From Clostridiales bacterium (GTDB lineage Bacteria > Bacillota > Clostridia > Oscillospirales > Oscillospiraceae), in assembly GCA_902363045.1 (NCBI GenBank), contig CABIYX010000008.1:24649-88648 (forward strand): DNA of 64,000 nucleotides. The letters run 5' to 3'. This document shows, piece by piece, positions 42,151 through 50,033 of this stretch. The notes beneath the pieces were generated by a model. That model saw only the letters and a program-made list of their open reading frames with translations, ran no database searches and was not told where the DNA came from. The translations under genes and the position numbers were made by a program. Numbering within the stretch: the first letter of the stretch is position 1; every line of letters starts with the position of its first letter.

Positions 42151-44127
42151 ATGAGAAAGGTACAATTCACAGAAACGGTCCTGCGTGACGCAAATCAGTC
42201 GCTGATCGCCACGCGGCTCCCCTATGACAAGTTCGAGCCCATCCTGGAGACCATGGACCAGGCCGGCTTCTACTCCGCCGAGGTGTGGGGCGGAGCCACC
42301 TTTGACGTCTGCCTGCGCTATCTGCGGGAGGACCCCTGGGACCGGCTGCGCAAGATCCGCGCCAAGATGCCCAACACCAAGCTCCAGATGCTCCTGCGGG
42401 GCCAGAACATCCTGGGCTATAAGCACTACCCCGACGATGTGGTCCGCAAGTTTGTGGAGTACTCCGTAAAGAACGGCATCGACATCATCCGCATCTTTGA
42501 CGCGCTGAACGATGCGCGCAATCTGGAGGTCGCCATTGACGAGACCGTGAAGCAGGGCGCTCACGCCTCCGGCACCATCTGCTTTACCACCAGCCCGGTC
42601 CACACCCTGGAGAAGAACGTCCAGATGGTGAAGGATCTGAAGAAGATGGGCGTCTCCTCCATCTGCATCAAGGATATGGCCGGCATTATGGGTCCCAAGG
42701 ACGCCTATGACCTGGTCTCCGCCATCAAGGACGCGGTCCCCGAACTGCCCCTGGTCATCCACACCCACTGCACCACCGGCCTGGCCTTTATGACCTGCCT
42801 GAAGTCGGTGGAGGCCGGCGCCGATGTGCTGGATACCGCCATCTCCCCCATGTCCGGCGGCACTGCCCAGCCCGCCACCGAGACACTGGCCTATGCCCTG
42901 CGCCAGCTCGGTTATCAGGTGGACCTGGACGACAAGGCTCTGATTCAGATGGCCGACTTCTTCAAGGGCGTTCGGGCCGACTTCCTGAAGGACGGCACCC
43001 TGGATCCCATCTCCATGGCCACCGATACCCAGTGCCTGAACTATCAGATCCCCGGCGGAATGCTGTCCAACCTGATCTCCCAGCTGAAGATGATGAACGC
43101 CATGGATAAGCTGGACGAGGCCCTGGCCGAGACCCCCAAGGTCCGCGCCGACCTGGGCTATCCTCCTCTGGTCACCCCCACCAGCCAGATGGTGGGCTCT
43201 CAGGCTGTGCAGAACGTGCTGGCCGGCGAGCGCTACAAGGTCGTGGGCAAGGAGATCAAGGCCTACTGCCGCGGCGAGTACGGCCGCACTCCCGCACCCA
43301 TCGACGCGGAGATCCAGAAGAAGATCCTGGGCGACACCCCCCTGGTGAAGGGCCGCTTTGCCGACTCTCTGGAGCCCGAGTTTGAGAAGACCAAGAAGGA
43401 GCTGGGCGATACCGCCAAGTGCGACGAGGATGTGCTGTCCTACATCGCCTTCCCCCAGGTGGCCTCCGCGTTCTTCAAGGACCGTGAGGCCGGCTTCCCC
43501 AAGAAGGAGGAGCCCAAGAAGGCGGCTCCCGCCGCCCCCAAGGCGCCCAAGGCGGAGGATCTGCCCCCCATGCCCGCCTGGCAGGGCCATGTGTACTACA
43601 CCAACACCCCCGCGGTGACCGGCTCCGGCTACACCACCCGCGCCATCCAGCCCTTCGCCGCCAGCTATCAGCCTCCCCACCTGATGATGGGCAACCGGGA
43701 CGACTGCACCGGCACCTTCACCGTCACCATCGACGGGAAGCCCTTCCAGGTGTCCGTGGAGAAGGCTGACGCCCCCGCCGCGGCTCCTGCCGCCGCCCCT
43801 GTGGCTGCCGCTCCCGTGGCCGCCCCTGCCGCGGCTCCCGCTGCGGCTCCGGCTCCTGCCGCCGCGCCTGCGGCTCCTGCCCCTGCTGCGGCTCCCGCCG
43901 CTGTGGCGGCCGGCGAGACCCCGGTGAACAGCCCCATGCCCGGCAACATCTTCAAGGTGGAGTGCAAGCCCGGCCAGGCTGTGAAGGCCGGCGATGTGCT
44001 GATCGTGCTGGAGGCCATGAAGATGGAGATCGAGGTCTCCGCTCCTGTGGACGGCACCGTCAAGTCTGTGGCCGTCAATGTGGGTGGCACCGTGAACACT
44101 GACGACCTGCTGGTCGTTCTGGGCTGA
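42151..44127 (+). CDS. oadA: oxaloacetate decarboxylase alpha / pyruvate carboxylase subunit B with biotin carrier domain
   Basis: A cytosolic carboxyltransferase of 658 residues. The N-terminal HMGL-like TIM barrel carries TETVLRDANQSL (metal-site Asp), EVWGGATFDVCLRYL, and the carboxyltransferase Lys and metal His motifs SICIKDMAG and IHTHCTTG. A PYC_OADA domain follows (about 300-465). An Ala/Pro linker of about 45 residues leads to the biotinyl domain with EAMKMEIEVSA, the middle Lys being biotinylated. Such subunits join a sodium-pumping membrane decarboxylase or a pyruvate carboxylase A subunit; neither partner is in this window. The ATG at 42151 has GGAGG upstream; the longer frame is not supported. 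Confidence 0.93.
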   Translation: MRKVQFTETVLRDANQSLIATRLPYDKFEPILETMDQAGFYSAEVWGGATFDVCLRYLREDPWDRLRKIRAKMPNTKLQMLLRGQNILGYKHYPDDVVRKFVEYSVKNGIDIIRIFDALNDARNLEVAIDETVKQGAHASGTICFTTSPVHTLEKNVQMVKDLKKMGVSSICIKDMAGIMGPKDAYDLVSAIKDAVPELPLVIHTHCTTGLAFMTCLKSVEAGADVLDTAISPMSGGTAQPATETLAYALRQLGYQVDLDDKALIQMADFFKGVRADFLKDGTLDPISMATDTQCLNYQIPGGMLSNLISQLKMMNAMDKLDEALAETPKVRADLGYPPLVTPTSQMVGSQAVQNVLAGERYKVVGKEIKAYCRGEYGRTPAPIDAEIQKKILGDTPLVKGRFADSLEPEFEKTKKELGDTAKCDEDVLSYIAFPQVASAFFKDREAGFPKKEEPKKAAPAAPKAPKAEDLPPMPAWQGHVYYTNTPAVTGSGYTTRAIQPFAASYQPPHLMMGNRDDCTGTFTVTIDGKPFQVSVEKADAPAAAPAAAPVAAAPVAAPAAAPAAAPAPAAAPAAPAPAAAPAAVAAGETPVNSPMPGNIFKVECKPGQAVKAGDVLIVLEAMKMEIEVSAPVDGTVKSVAVNVGGTVNTDDLLVVLG

Positions 44128-44163
44128 GCCTGACAGCAAGCTGTTATCCTGAAAACCAGTATG

Positions 44164-44199
44164 TCCGGCCCCTCTTTCCGAGGGGCCGGATCTTTTTTT
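44164..44199 (+). terminator. terminator of the oadA-type gene
   Basis: An 11-bp GC-rich stem (44164-44174 with 44180-44190), 5-base loop, then TCTTTTTTT. Confidence 0.92.
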
Positions 44200-44208
44200 G
44201 TGTTGTAC

Positions 44209-44240
44209 TGCAACCAAATGCCCTTCCCGGGTGTTATATA
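44209..44240 (+). promoter_or_regulatory. ECF-type promoter candidate of the sigma/anti-sigma operon
   Basis: TGCAACC (44209-44215) carries the AAC core typical of ECF -35 elements; GTGTTATATA (44231-44240) lies at -10 distance. No consensus sigma-A pair is seen, suggesting the sigma factor drives its own gene. Confidence 0.45.
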
Positions 44241-44287
44241 GGGTGAGACGCGTTTCAGGATCAAACACACAGAGAGGAGGATGCGGC

Positions 44288-44833
44288 GTGGAGGAATCGG
44301 AGCTGCTGCGCCTGCTCCATCGGGGCGACCCGGCGGGGCTGGAGGCGCTGATCGTCCGCTATACGCCCTATGTCTCCGCGGTGGCGGCCCGGATCCTGCC
44401 CGGCTGTCCCCGGGAGTGGGAGGAGGTGGCGGCGGACGTCTTTTGGGCCGCGTGGCAGGAGCGGAAAAAGCTCCGGCCGGGCAGGCTGAAGGGCTGGCTG
44501 TCCGTGACCGCCCGAAACCGGGCGCTGAACCTTCTGCGGAGCAGGCGGGAGACTGTCCCCCTGGCGGAGGACGTCCTTATTTTGAGCGGGGACGGCCCCC
44601 AGCAGGAATTGGAGAGCCGGGAGGCGGCCAGTCTGGTACGGGCGGCGCTGTCCACTTTGGAGCGGGAGGACCGGGAACTGTTTGTCCGCCGATATTACTA
44701 CGGACAGACGGTGGCCCGGGCGGCGGAGGAGATGGGGATGAACCTGTCCACCGCCAAAAGCAGGCTGCGGAGGGGCCGGGAACGGCTGAAGGAAGCATTG
44801 AGAAAGGCGGGATACGATGTTGAGGAAAATTGA
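44288..44833 (+). CDS. ECF-type RNA polymerase sigma factor
   Basis: A sigma-70-family protein of 181 residues with region 2 (LEALIVRYTPYVSAVAARIL; WEEVAADVFWAAWQERKKL; LKGWLSVTARNRALNLLRSR) and region 4 (LEREDRELFVRRYYYGQTVA; AAEEMGMNLSTAKSRLRRGR). Extracytoplasmic-function group, probably a stress regulon. GTG start at 44288 behind AGGAGG with 7 bases spacing. It overlaps the next gene by 17 bases, the usual sigma/anti-sigma coupling. Confidence 0.9.
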   Translation: MEESELLRLLHRGDPAGLEALIVRYTPYVSAVAARILPGCPREWEEVAADVFWAAWQERKKLRPGRLKGWLSVTARNRALNLLRSRRETVPLAEDVLILSGDGPQQELESREAASLVRAALSTLEREDRELFVRRYYYGQTVARAAEEMGMNLSTAKSRLRRGRERLKEALRKAGYDVEEN

Positions 44834-45443
44834 GATCGCCCACATGATGGACGCCTATGAGGAGGAAGAATTTGCGCCGGAGGAGGAGGCTCTGGTCGAT
44901 CCCCAGAGGGTCAGGACTGCCGTGATGGGCCGGGTCCGCCGGGGGAGAACGCGCCGAATCCTGCTGACGGCGGCGGTGCTGGCCGCCTGTCTGGGGCTGG
45001 TGGGCTGGACCTATGGGGAGCGGGTCATTCAACTGCTGAATGGAGGGCAAGTGACCATAGGAGCGGGTTATGGAACAGTCCAGATGTCTGATGGCTATGA
45101 CGAACAGGGCAATCCCGTGATTCTGTCTCTGGAGCAAGACCGTCTGTGGCTGGTGGCCCGCGGTCAGCGGCTGGATGTGACCGATCAGGTAGATGAAAAA
45201 ACACCCTATGTGGATACCTGGTGGGACGAGGAGGACACGCTCCACTATGTGATCGTAGGAGGGACCACAGAGGACTACGGCTGGTTTGAGGGCATCAAGC
45301 TGGCTGATGGCAGCGGCGGAGGCGCAGGTGTTCCGCACAGCCGTACAGACCTTCCGCCGGATGCAGAGGACCCGGACTGGCTCATCCAGGGCCGTCAGCA
45401 GCTCCAGGCCCTCTGGGCAGAACAGAGCGCGCAGAGAGGATAG
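44817..45443 (+). CDS. probable membrane anti-sigma factor
   Basis: A protein of 208 residues: acidic cytoplasmic N-terminus (about 1-46), one membrane helix (about 47-65, ILLTAAVLAACLGLVGWTYG) and an outside domain of 140 residues. The layout and the 17-base overlap with the sigma gene suggest an anti-sigma partner, although no ZAS zinc motif is present and I recognise no domain. Sensing would happen through the outside domain (inference). Confidence 0.65.
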   Translation: MLRKIEIAHMMDAYEEEEFAPEEEALVDPQRVRTAVMGRVRRGRTRRILLTAAVLAACLGLVGWTYGERVIQLLNGGQVTIGAGYGTVQMSDGYDEQGNPVILSLEQDRLWLVARGQRLDVTDQVDEKTPYVDTWWDEEDTLHYVIVGGTTEDYGWFEGIKLADGSGGGAGVPHSRTDLPPDAEDPDWLIQGRQQLQALWAEQSAQRG

Positions 45444-45452
45444 GGCTGTGTC

Positions 45453-45481
45453 TTGCCGTTCCGCAGAAACTTTGGTACAAT
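45453..45481 (+). promoter_or_regulatory. promoter of the YgjP-like protease gene
   Basis: TTGCCG (45453-45458) and TACAAT (45476-45481) are 17 bases apart, 30 bases before the ATG. Confidence 0.6.
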
Positions 45482-45510
45482 ACCGGGGATGCGGAACAGG
45501 AGGCGAGCGC

Positions 45511-46074
45511 ATGGAGCAGTACCGCGTGGTAAACACGCCGCAGGGGCCCCAGACCTATCTGTTGGTCAAAAAGCGGGTGAAGAATTTGAATCTCCGGCTG
45601 GACCGGCGGGGGCAGGTCCTGCTCTCCGTCCCCCTCGGCTGCCCGGAGGAGCGGGCGGACGCCCTGATCCTGGAAAAGTGGGAGTGGATCCGGCGGCATC
45701 TCGCCTGTCGATCAGAGCCGCCGCCCCTGCTGCCGGAGCCGGACCGGGCGGCCTGCGCCCGCCTGCTGGGGGAGGCGGTGGTCCGGGTCTACCCTCTGGT
45801 GGCCCCGGACGGCGTGCCCCTGCCTCAGGTCAAGCTGCGGAAGATGAGGAGCCAGTGGGGCAACTGCCATTACCAACAGGGGTACATCACCCTGAACACC
45901 GCCCTGGCCCGCTGCCCGGAGCCCCTGCGGGACTATGTGGCCCTCCATGAACTGGTCCACTTCCTCCACCACGACCATGGAACCGGCTTCTACGCCGCTA
46001 TGGACGCCCGGATGCCCGACTGGCGGGCACGGCGGCAGGAGCTGAAGGGATACGCCCAGGCAATCGTGGAATAA
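45511..46074 (+). CDS. YgjP-like M48-type metallopeptidase (DUF45)
   Basis: A cytosolic protein of 187 residues of the YgjP/DUF45 family: KKRVKNLNLRLDRRGQVLLS at the start, KMRSQWGNCHYQQGYITLN in the middle, and a zinc-binding HELVHFLHHDHGTGF near the end (HExxH-x6-H). Cytosolic zinc peptidase family of unclear physiological role. The ATG at 45511 has AGGAGG upstream; the open frame extends back over the anti-sigma gene in another frame. Confidence 0.9.
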   Translation: MEQYRVVNTPQGPQTYLLVKKRVKNLNLRLDRRGQVLLSVPLGCPEERADALILEKWEWIRRHLACRSEPPPLLPEPDRAACARLLGEAVVRVYPLVAPDGVPLPQVKLRKMRSQWGNCHYQQGYITLNTALARCPEPLRDYVALHELVHFLHHDHGTGFYAAMDARMPDWRARRQELKGYAQAIVE

Positions 46075-46086
46075 CGGGAATATGAG

Positions 46087-46124
46087 GAACACCCCGCTCT
46101 GTGACGGTGCAGAGCGGGGTGTTC
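46087..46124 (+). terminator. terminator after the YgjP-like gene
   Basis: A perfect 15-bp stem (46087-46101 with 46110-46124), 8-base loop, followed by AATTTCTTGATTTT. Confidence 0.75.
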
Positions 46125-46160
46125 AATTTCTTGATTTTATCGAAAAACAATAAAAATATA

Positions 46161-46189
46161 TTGACTTTCAGAGTTCGCCGTGGTAGCAT
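46161..46189 (+). promoter_or_regulatory. promoter of the DUF2975/XRE operon
   Basis: TTGACT (46161-46166) and TAGCAT (46184-46189) are 17 bases apart. Just upstream an AT-rich ATCGAAAAACAATAAA element may bind the XRE regulator encoded in the operon (inference). Confidence 0.6.
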
Positions 46190-46215
46190 GAGGCTGACGA
46201 GAGGGGGAATTTCCC

Positions 46216-46821
46216 ATGAAACAGATCCCAGTGAATCATTTGGCCCGGATCCTCCGGGTGCTGGTCGTGGCAGTGCTGGCCATGAATCTCCTCTGCCTGC
46301 TGCTGGTGCCGGGCGTTGTGGCCTATGTGTCCGACGGCGGACCCGCCGCCCTGGTGCAGGCCGCCCAGGCGGAGCTGCAGTCCTGGCTGAACGCCTGGCA
46401 GGGGCGGGAGGCAGAGACCCACTTCCCCATGCTGGTGGTCTTTCTGGCCGCCTGGCCCGCGGTGTGGACCCATCTGGACACCGCTCTGCTGACCCTGTTT
46501 TACTGGCTGTGCGGGGGATGTACCGCAGTGATCCTGTGGCAGGCCAAGAGGGTGCTGGATACCATTTTGACCCGGACCCCCTTCCTGCGGGCCAACGCCG
46601 GGGCGCTGAAGCGGGCGGCGGTGTGCTGCTGGATGATCTCTGGTGCGGCGTTGGTGCGGCTGGTGCTGTGGCTGTGGAGCGAGGGAAACGTGTGGCCCCT
46701 GTTCACCTATACCGCTCTGTTCATCCCGGCTTTCTTCATGGGCGGCCTGCTGTTCCTGGTCATGTCCGCCCTGTTCCGGCAGGCGGCGGAACTGAAAGAG
46801 GATCAGGACTTGACCATTTGA
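46216..46821 (+). CDS. DUF2975 family membrane protein
   Basis: A protein of 201 residues with four predicted helices (about 12-36, 75-110, 140-155 and 163-185), matching DUF2975 (AKRVLDTILTRTPFLRANAGALKRAA split over helices 2-3). DUF2975 proteins are nearly always paired with a small XRE regulator, as here 16 bases downstream. Function unknown. Confidence 0.85.
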   Translation: MKQIPVNHLARILRVLVVAVLAMNLLCLLLVPGVVAYVSDGGPAALVQAAQAELQSWLNAWQGREAETHFPMLVVFLAAWPAVWTHLDTALLTLFYWLCGGCTAVILWQAKRVLDTILTRTPFLRANAGALKRAAVCCWMISGAALVRLVLWLWSEGNVWPLFTYTALFIPAFFMGGLLFLVMSALFRQAAELKEDQDLTI

Positions 46822-46837
46822 GAGAGCGGGGGAGAGC

Positions 46838-47050
46838 ATGGGGATCGTGGTGAACCTGGATGTGATGATGGCCAAAAGGAAGATGTCCCTGGGCGAACTG
46901 GCCCAGCGGGTGGACATCACCATGGCAAATCTGTCCATTTTGAAAAACAACAAGGCCCGGGCAGTGCGGTTTTCCACGCTGGAGGCCATCTGTAAGGCGC
47001 TGGACTGTCAGCCGGGGGATATTTTGGAGTATGTGCCGGAGGAGGAATGA
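46838..47050 (+). CDS. small XRE-family (YozG-like) transcriptional regulator
   Basis: A 70-residue Cro/CI-type helix-turn-helix protein: VNLDVMMAKRKMSLGELAQR, DITMANLSILKNNKARAVRF, LEAICKALDCQPGDILEYV. Typical partner of DUF2975 genes and likely an autoregulator binding near 46150. It ends 3 bases before the next gene. Confidence 0.9.
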   Translation: MGIVVNLDVMMAKRKMSLGELAQRVDITMANLSILKNNKARAVRFSTLEAICKALDCQPGDILEYVPEEE

Positions 47051-47053
47051 GAG

Positions 47054-47620
47054 ATGGACGGTGTGCTGTGGTGGCTGCTGATGGCGGCGGTATCCGGCTC
47101 CTGGCTGGTGATGCTGGCTCTGGTGCTGTCCCTGGCGGCGTGGGCAATGTTTCCCGTGGCGATCTGTGAGGGCTGGTTTTACCAGAGCCGGGACAGGAAC
47201 AGGGTCTTGGTGCGGCTGGGGCTGGCGGTCCTGCTGCTGCTGATCCTCCGGTTTGGCGGTCAGCTTCTGCTGGGGCTGGCCGGGCTGAGCTGGCGGCGCT
47301 GGGTCAAGTCGGCGCTGGAACTGGGACTGCTGGGGACGGCGTCTGTGCTGGCGGCCAAAACCGCCGGGAGGCTGATCGATGATCCCGCCCGCCGGGACTG
47401 GCAGAGGTGGTGCTCGGCCCTGTGGGCCGGACTGGTCATCCTCAGTGCGGTAGGGCTGGCGGGGATGAAGCTGCTTCTGACCGATCTGGGGGACCGTGTG
47501 ACCCAGTGGGAGGGACAGAAGGCGGTGGCAGAATATGTGGGTGTCTTCCATGAGAAGGTGTACCCGTACAAAAACCTGTTGGTCCGGGGAAACGAAGTGA
47601 TCTATGAGTGGTGGGACTGA
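47054..47620 (+). CDS. small membrane protein of unknown function (paralog of the gene at 48028)
   Basis: A protein of 188 residues with three to four helices (about 8-35, 55-85, 95-108, 125-145) and a C-terminal outside tail ending ...VRGNEVIYEWWD. The helix region (FGGQLLLGLAGLSWRRWVKS) resembles the gene at 48028 (WGGDALLKMMGLAWRSWVRT), so both are tandem paralogs. No known domain. Confidence 0.75.
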   Translation: MDGVLWWLLMAAVSGSWLVMLALVLSLAAWAMFPVAICEGWFYQSRDRNRVLVRLGLAVLLLLILRFGGQLLLGLAGLSWRRWVKSALELGLLGTASVLAAKTAGRLIDDPARRDWQRWCSALWAGLVILSAVGLAGMKLLLTDLGDRVTQWEGQKAVAEYVGVFHEKVYPYKNLLVRGNEVIYEWWD

Positions 47621-47649
47621 CCGCCGGAGCGGAAAGGAGCAGGAACGCT

Positions 47650-48024
47650 GTGCGTAAGAAATGGAACAGAAGGGCTATGGCTCTGGGACTGGGAGCTGCG
47701 GCCGCTCTGCTGACCGGCTGCTTTGCACCGGACGGCCTGGTGACGGAGGAGGCCGACCTTGTATTCCGGAATGACAGCGGGGCGGCGGTGAGCAGCGTCC
47801 AGCTTTCCGGAGCGTCAGAGTGCCAGGGGGCGTCTCTGGCGGACGGCAGCCCGCTGGAGCGGGGGGAGACCCTGGGCTTCTGGGTGGAGCATCCCGGCCC
47901 GGTGACGGTAGAGGCCTTTGACCCGGAGGGGCGGTCCATCGGCTGGTGCCGGGGGACGCTGGGGGAGGCCCAGGTGACTGTTACCCTGGAGGAGGACCGC
48001 CTGGTCTGGACGGAGGCGAACTAG
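47650..48024 (+). CDS. small lipoprotein
   Basis: A protein of 124 residues with basic start (VRKKWNRRAMA), hydrophobic segment and lipobox ALLTGC (Cys24). The mature part looks like one small beta-sandwich (ADLVFRNDSGAAVSSVQLSG ... GETLGFWVEHPGPVTVEAFD). GTG start at 47650 with AAAGGAG upstream. Function unknown; it sits between the two paralogous membrane proteins. Confidence 0.75.
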   Translation: MRKKWNRRAMALGLGAAAALLTGCFAPDGLVTEEADLVFRNDSGAAVSSVQLSGASECQGASLADGSPLERGETLGFWVEHPGPVTVEAFDPEGRSIGWCRGTLGEAQVTVTLEEDRLVWTEAN

Positions 48025-48027
48025 GCG

Positions 48028-48585
48028 ATGCTGGAATGGATGTTCGTGGGCACCTTGGGTGGCCTGGGCGCTGTGGTGCTGATGGGGCTGGAGGCGCTGA
48101 ACTGCCTGCTTACCTGCCGGGGGAAACGGAGAACTCGTCTGCTGTATGCTGCCGCGGGCCTGGGGATCGTGCTGCTGCTGTGGTGGGGCGGGGATGCTCT
48201 GCTGAAGATGATGGGGCTGGCCTGGCGGAGCTGGGTCCGGACCGCCTTCGGTGTGGCTGCCCTGGTCCTGGGGATGGCGGGCGCATTTCTGACGGTCCAC
48301 TGCGGCGCGGAAAGGCGGGCGGGCCGCCTGTGGCATGAGGCGGCGGTGGGGATCGCCCTGCTGATGCTGTTGACCTATTCGGTCACCATCGGCCCCTTTC
48401 TGCTGGCGTTCAGCCATACGCCGGAGCGGGTGCTGGAGGTGCAGGGGCAGACCCTGGTGGAGGAGGATGAGAGCTTTCTGGACCCGTACTATGTGTATTA
48501 TATTGGTTTTGGTCCGCTCCTGCGGAGCAGAGAATCCGTCTGGAGCGGGGATACCCCGCTGGATGAGGAGGGCGCTGGGATATGA
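48028..48585 (+). CDS. small membrane protein of unknown function (paralog of the gene at 47054)
   Basis: A protein of 185 residues with four helices and an outside tail ending in a charged region (VEEDESFLDPYYVYYIGFGP). Similar in layout and in the helix 2-3 region to the protein at 47054. It follows the lipoprotein by 3 bases and overlaps the phosphoesterase gene by 4. Confidence 0.75.
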   Translation: MLEWMFVGTLGGLGAVVLMGLEALNCLLTCRGKRRTRLLYAAAGLGIVLLLWWGGDALLKMMGLAWRSWVRTAFGVAALVLGMAGAFLTVHCGAERRAGRLWHEAAVGIALLMLLTYSVTIGPFLLAFSHTPERVLEVQGQTLVEEDESFLDPYYVYYIGFGPLLRSRESVWSGDTPLDEEGAGI

Positions 48586-49430
48586 ATAACAGGTTGAAAT
48601 GGAAGCGTGCCGCCCTCCTGCTGGCCGCCGGAGCTGCGGCGGCGGGGACTTGGGCCTGGGCGGTGCAGGGGGAGCTGACCATCGCCCGGTATGAGATCCC
48701 CCTGCCCGTAGGGCTGGAGGGGCTGGACGGCCTGAAGATCGCCCACATCTCCGACGTACACAGTGCGGATCTGGAAGGGCCGCTGCGGGCGGCCCTGGAG
48801 GAGGCGGCCCCAGATCTGATCGTAATGACCGGAGATCTGGTCAACCGGGAGGACCGGGACCTGAGCCGGGCGCTGTCCCTGGCCCGGATGGCGGCGGAGA
48901 CCGCCCCGTCCTTTTTTGCCCCAGGCAACCATGAGGTGGACAGCCCCTGCTGGCCGGAGCTGCGGGATGGGCTGGAGGCGGCCGGCGTACAGGTGCTGGA
49001 GGACCGGGCGGTCCTGCGGAACTTCCGGGGGGAGGCGGTCAACCTGGTGGGGCTGTGGGATTTGAACCACGATCCTCTGGGACAGGCACACGCTCGGGAG
49101 ACCCTGCCGGAGCGGATCCGGGTCCTGTGCCGGGAGGGGGCGCTGAACGTACTGCTGTCCCACCGGCCCGGGCTGCTGGAAGAATACGGGGCGGGGGGCG
49201 CTGATGTGGTGTTCTGCGGACACGCCCACGGGGGACAGGTGCGCCTGCCGCTTGTGGGTCCGGTGTTCGCCCCGGACGAGGGCCTGTTTCCCAAGCATAC
49301 CGCCGGGGTGTATCGGACGGGGGAGACCCGGATGGTGGTCAGCAGGGGGCTGGGCAACGGCACCCCCTATCCCCGGCTGTGGAACGGGCCGGAGCTGGTG
49401 GTCGTGACCATGCGGCGTACAGGGACATGA
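48582..49430 (+). CDS. YkuE-like metallophosphoesterase
   Basis: A membrane-anchored phosphoesterase of 282 residues. An N-terminal hydrophobic segment (about 9-28) is followed by the calcineurin-like domain with all metal motifs: KIAHISDVHSAD, MTGDLVNRED, APGNHEVD, LLSHRP and CGHAHGGQVRLP. YkuE-type enzymes act outside the membrane; the substrate is unknown. Last gene of the DUF2975 run, coupled by a 4-base overlap. Confidence 0.88.
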   Translation: MNNRLKWKRAALLLAAGAAAAGTWAWAVQGELTIARYEIPLPVGLEGLDGLKIAHISDVHSADLEGPLRAALEEAAPDLIVMTGDLVNREDRDLSRALSLARMAAETAPSFFAPGNHEVDSPCWPELRDGLEAAGVQVLEDRAVLRNFRGEAVNLVGLWDLNHDPLGQAHARETLPERIRVLCREGALNVLLSHRPGLLEEYGAGGADVVFCGHAHGGQVRLPLVGPVFAPDEGLFPKHTAGVYRTGETRMVVSRGLGNGTPYPRLWNGPELVVVTMRRTGT

Positions 49431-49459
49431 GGGATGATCCCTGCTTGATAAGCTTAAGG

Positions 49460-49843
49460 CTATGATTGTTCCAAACTCCATTTCACATAAGCCCATTGTC
49501 GCTTCGCGGAGTCTACGAGATGTTCACTTACTGGGGTTCCGCACTCCTGATAGACATAGAAGTCTTCGATAGACTCCGCTCCATCCGGAAGGTAATACTT
49601 TTTCCCATTTATATCAGCGAATTCTTTCTCTTGGTCCGTTAATTCACCTGCGTAAGAGTACCCTTCCGGAAGTTCATTCACGATGACCAATTCTTTGGCG
49701 AGATAGTTTTGACCATCTAACACAATTTTGGGTGCTCCGGTATAAGGATGTTCCGTATTTGCATGATGGGTCGCTCTTATTCCGCACCACACCAACGAAA
49801 GAGCACATACAGTACTTATCACAAATACAATTCGCTTCTTCAT
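49460..49843 (-). CDS. AT-rich orphan exported protein
   Basis: A 127-residue protein with a signal peptide or membrane anchor (MKKRIVFVISTVCALSLVWC, Cys20) and a polar mature part containing two NPxxY-like Tyr-rich segments (LPEGYSYAGELTDQEKEFAD; GKKYYLPDGAESIEDFYVY). I recognise no family. Base composition is clearly AT-richer than the neighbours on both sides, and it is the only minus-strand gene between 42 kb and 57 kb, suggesting recent acquisition. ATG 49843 has GGAGGTG upstream. Confidence 0.75.
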   Translation of the reverse strand: MKKRIVFVISTVCALSLVWCGIRATHHANTEHPYTGAPKIVLDGQNYLAKELVIVNELPEGYSYAGELTDQEKEFADINGKKYYLPDGAESIEDFYVYQECGTPVSEHLVDSAKRQWAYVKWSLEQS

Positions 49844-49884
49844 ACACAACACCTCCATAGCTTCAAAATGGATCCTTTTGATTC

Positions 49885-49913
49885 ACTATATCACAGTTTT
49901 CCGCTTGATTCAA
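49885..49913 (-). promoter_or_regulatory. promoter of the AT-rich orphan gene
   Basis: TTGAAT (49913-49908) and TATAGT (49890-49885) on the minus strand are 17 bases apart. Confidence 0.7.
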
Positions 49914-49969
49914 TGAATCGTGAAACTGACAGGGTTGAAAATCATCAGACCAAGGGGGCCGGTCCCGGC

Positions 49970-49998
49970 TTGTGCTTTTCGCCAAAATCCGCTATAAT
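49970..49998 (+). promoter_or_regulatory. promoter of comEC
   Basis: TTGTGC (49970-49975) and a consensus TATAAT (49993-49998) are 17 bases apart, 35 bases before the comEC GTG. Confidence 0.75.
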
Positions 49999-50033
49999 AG
50001 ACAACAGAATAGACGGAAGAGGGGGGAGAGACC

